This document shows, piece by piece, positions 62,971-64,000 of a stretch of DNA of 64,000 nucleotides (the first letter of the stretch is position 1; every line of letters begins with the position of its first letter). The DNA comes from Undibacterium sp. KW1 (GTDB lineage Bacteria > Pseudomonadota > Gammaproteobacteria > Burkholderiales > Burkholderiaceae_D). The position numbers were made by a program, and so were the translations under genes. The stretch lies in the NCBI RefSeq assembly GCF_009937955.1, contig NZ_AP018439.1, positions 5,704,001 to 5,768,000 on the forward strand, written 5' to 3'. Under the pieces are notes generated by a model. The model did not search any database and was not told the origin of the DNA. It saw only the letters and a program-made list of their open reading frames with translations.

Positions 62971-63133
62971 AAGGTTTTCACCGATCTTGCGTAGCAATTA
63001 AAAGAACATTTGAAGAAAAACTGTCTGGAGTAGTTGAGCCCAGTCAACCATTGGAACGGAAATCAGAATATACTAAGCACTCGTCAAATTCGCTACCGGG
63101 TGGTCAGCGCTTCTATTCTTATTTGGGAACAAA

Positions 63134-64000
63134 GTGGGGATTTTTTCTCTTTTCGGTAAAAAAGGTGTCAAGCAAGAAGATCGCTCCACCGAGAAATCTT
63201 CTTCGAGAAAGACGCGCTCCAAGAATGGTAATACCGTCATTGGCGGTTTCCAGGACAGTGAGGTTTTTAGCAATTCGATTATTGCTCAGCGCCATATCGC
63301 CCGTGCTACCGAGAGAAAAATTGACGCCATAGAATTTGAAATGTCGCGTGACATCGTCAAGACCCGTCCGCCGACCATCACCAAAACCGATTTGGGTGCC
63401 CCACCCAGCCGCTGGAAAGAAAAGCGCCGCCGGTAGAATTCCAGACCACGTTGCCGATGATGATGCCTACAGATTATCTGTTAGGGCAGAACTCGGAAAT
63501 GTCGGCCTCTGCCCTCGCCTACAGCGAAACCGTCCCTGTACTTGAAGAAGCAGCCATACTGTTTGCCAGTGGCCAGAATGAAGTTGCTGAACAGATGCTG
63601 GCGTCTGCCGTGCATAACCATGAACTCGGTGGTGCCACCGAAATCGGCTGGCAAATGCTGTTTGATCTGTACCGCATCACGAACGACCAGCACAAGTTTG
63701 AAAGCCTGTCGCTCGATTACGCCAACAAGTTTGAGACCTCGCCCCCCTTGTGGCCCGAAAACCAGGCTGGCAATGACAATGATGCCGAGTCGCAGGGCGA
63801 TACCACGGTCGCAAATGTCAGCTTCCCGGCCAAGCTCGATAGCAGCACCATCAAATCACTGGAAAAACTGCAGGTAGCGGCAGGCAAGAGCAAAAGCCTG
63901 CGCCTGGACTTTTCCCGCGTCAAGGAAGTCGATCCCATAGGTTGCGGCCTGTTATTGCGCGCACTCAAGGGTTTGAAAAAATCCGGCCATGATTTGTTGC
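63134..64000 (+). pseudogene. STAS-domain protein, frameshifted and running off the window
   Basis: The GTG start (MGIFSLFGKKG) is followed by a basic, Ser-rich segment and RATERKIDAIEFEMSRDIV, then the frame stops at 63436. The protein clearly continues one frame over from about 63425 (APPVEFQTTLPMMMPTDYLLG ..., VLEEAAILFASGQNEVAEQML) into a STAS domain (SLRLDFSRVKEVDPIGCGLLL). Adding one A to the run GAAAGAAAAGCG at about 63421 rejoins the frames as WKEKAPPVEF. A one-base loss in an A-run is a typical sequencing or slippage change. It is probably an anti-sigma-antagonist-like or toluene-tolerance-like STAS protein. Confidence 0.75.

Noticed and set aside
62967..63332. 121-residue frame before the STAS gene
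   Set aside because: It overlaps the GTG start of the STAS protein in another frame and has no family features.

Overview
The window reads as ordinary chromosome of a betaproteobacterium, most likely Burkholderiales/Oxalobacteraceae (Undibacterium-like). This is inferred from gene content: the dapF-DUF484-xerC order, a DksA without the zinc cysteines (the betaproteobacterial form), an Oxalobacteraceae-style STAS protein and many TonB receptors. No rRNA, tRNA, CRISPR array or insertion sequence was recognised.

Layout. 1-5.6 kb: end of an alpha/beta hydrolase, a BchE-like B12/radical-SAM protein with a CoA-transferase, a divergent citrate synthase with an N-terminal HTH, and a DUF2975/XRE pair. 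5.8-8.2 kb: TonB receptor. 8.4-14.2 kb: a tightly packed six-gene operon matching the uncharacterised Salmonella STM4011-STM4015 families (two radical SAM enzymes, an alkaline-phosphatase-superfamily hydrolase, an ATP-grasp-like protein, a WGR/leucine-rich-repeat protein) plus a HAD phosphatase. 14.7-15.5 kb: a cold-shock gene, then about 580 bp of non-coding DNA carrying four copies of a covarying hairpin module and ending in a plus-strand terminator. 15.7-24.8 kb: a nine-gene minus-strand operon joining PspA, an AAA+ ATPase, a TerB-like protein, a complete NitT/TauT-type ABC transporter whose binding protein is fused to an OmpA domain, and three helical unknowns; this looks like an envelope-stress module.

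25-35 kb: accessory metabolism and regulation: three consecutive GyrI-fold genes, a LysR gene broken by a frameshift, an isochorismatase, an amidohydrolase broken by two stop codons, small membrane proteins, a DUF2807 protein, a secreted methyltransferase and YceI. 35-45 kb: an EamA exporter, an unknown membrane protein, PhoD, a GST, a retron (reverse transcriptase with a foldable msr-msd candidate upstream), DUF423, an unknown secreted protein and a cyclophilin. 45-54 kb: a fused indolepyruvate ferredoxin oxidoreductase, a chemoreceptor with a C-terminal Cache domain, and dapF-DUF484-xerC. 54-64 kb: OmpA/DUF4892, PhoX, then a zinc-homeostasis block (Zur-like regulator, COG0523 GTPase, zinc-independent DksA, small His protein, ZnuD-like receptor) and a frameshifted STAS gene leaving the window.

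The strongest candidates for undescribed biology are the repeated hairpin RNA at 14.9-15.5 kb, the STM4011-4015-type operon, the PspA/AAA+/ABC-OmpA operon and the retron.
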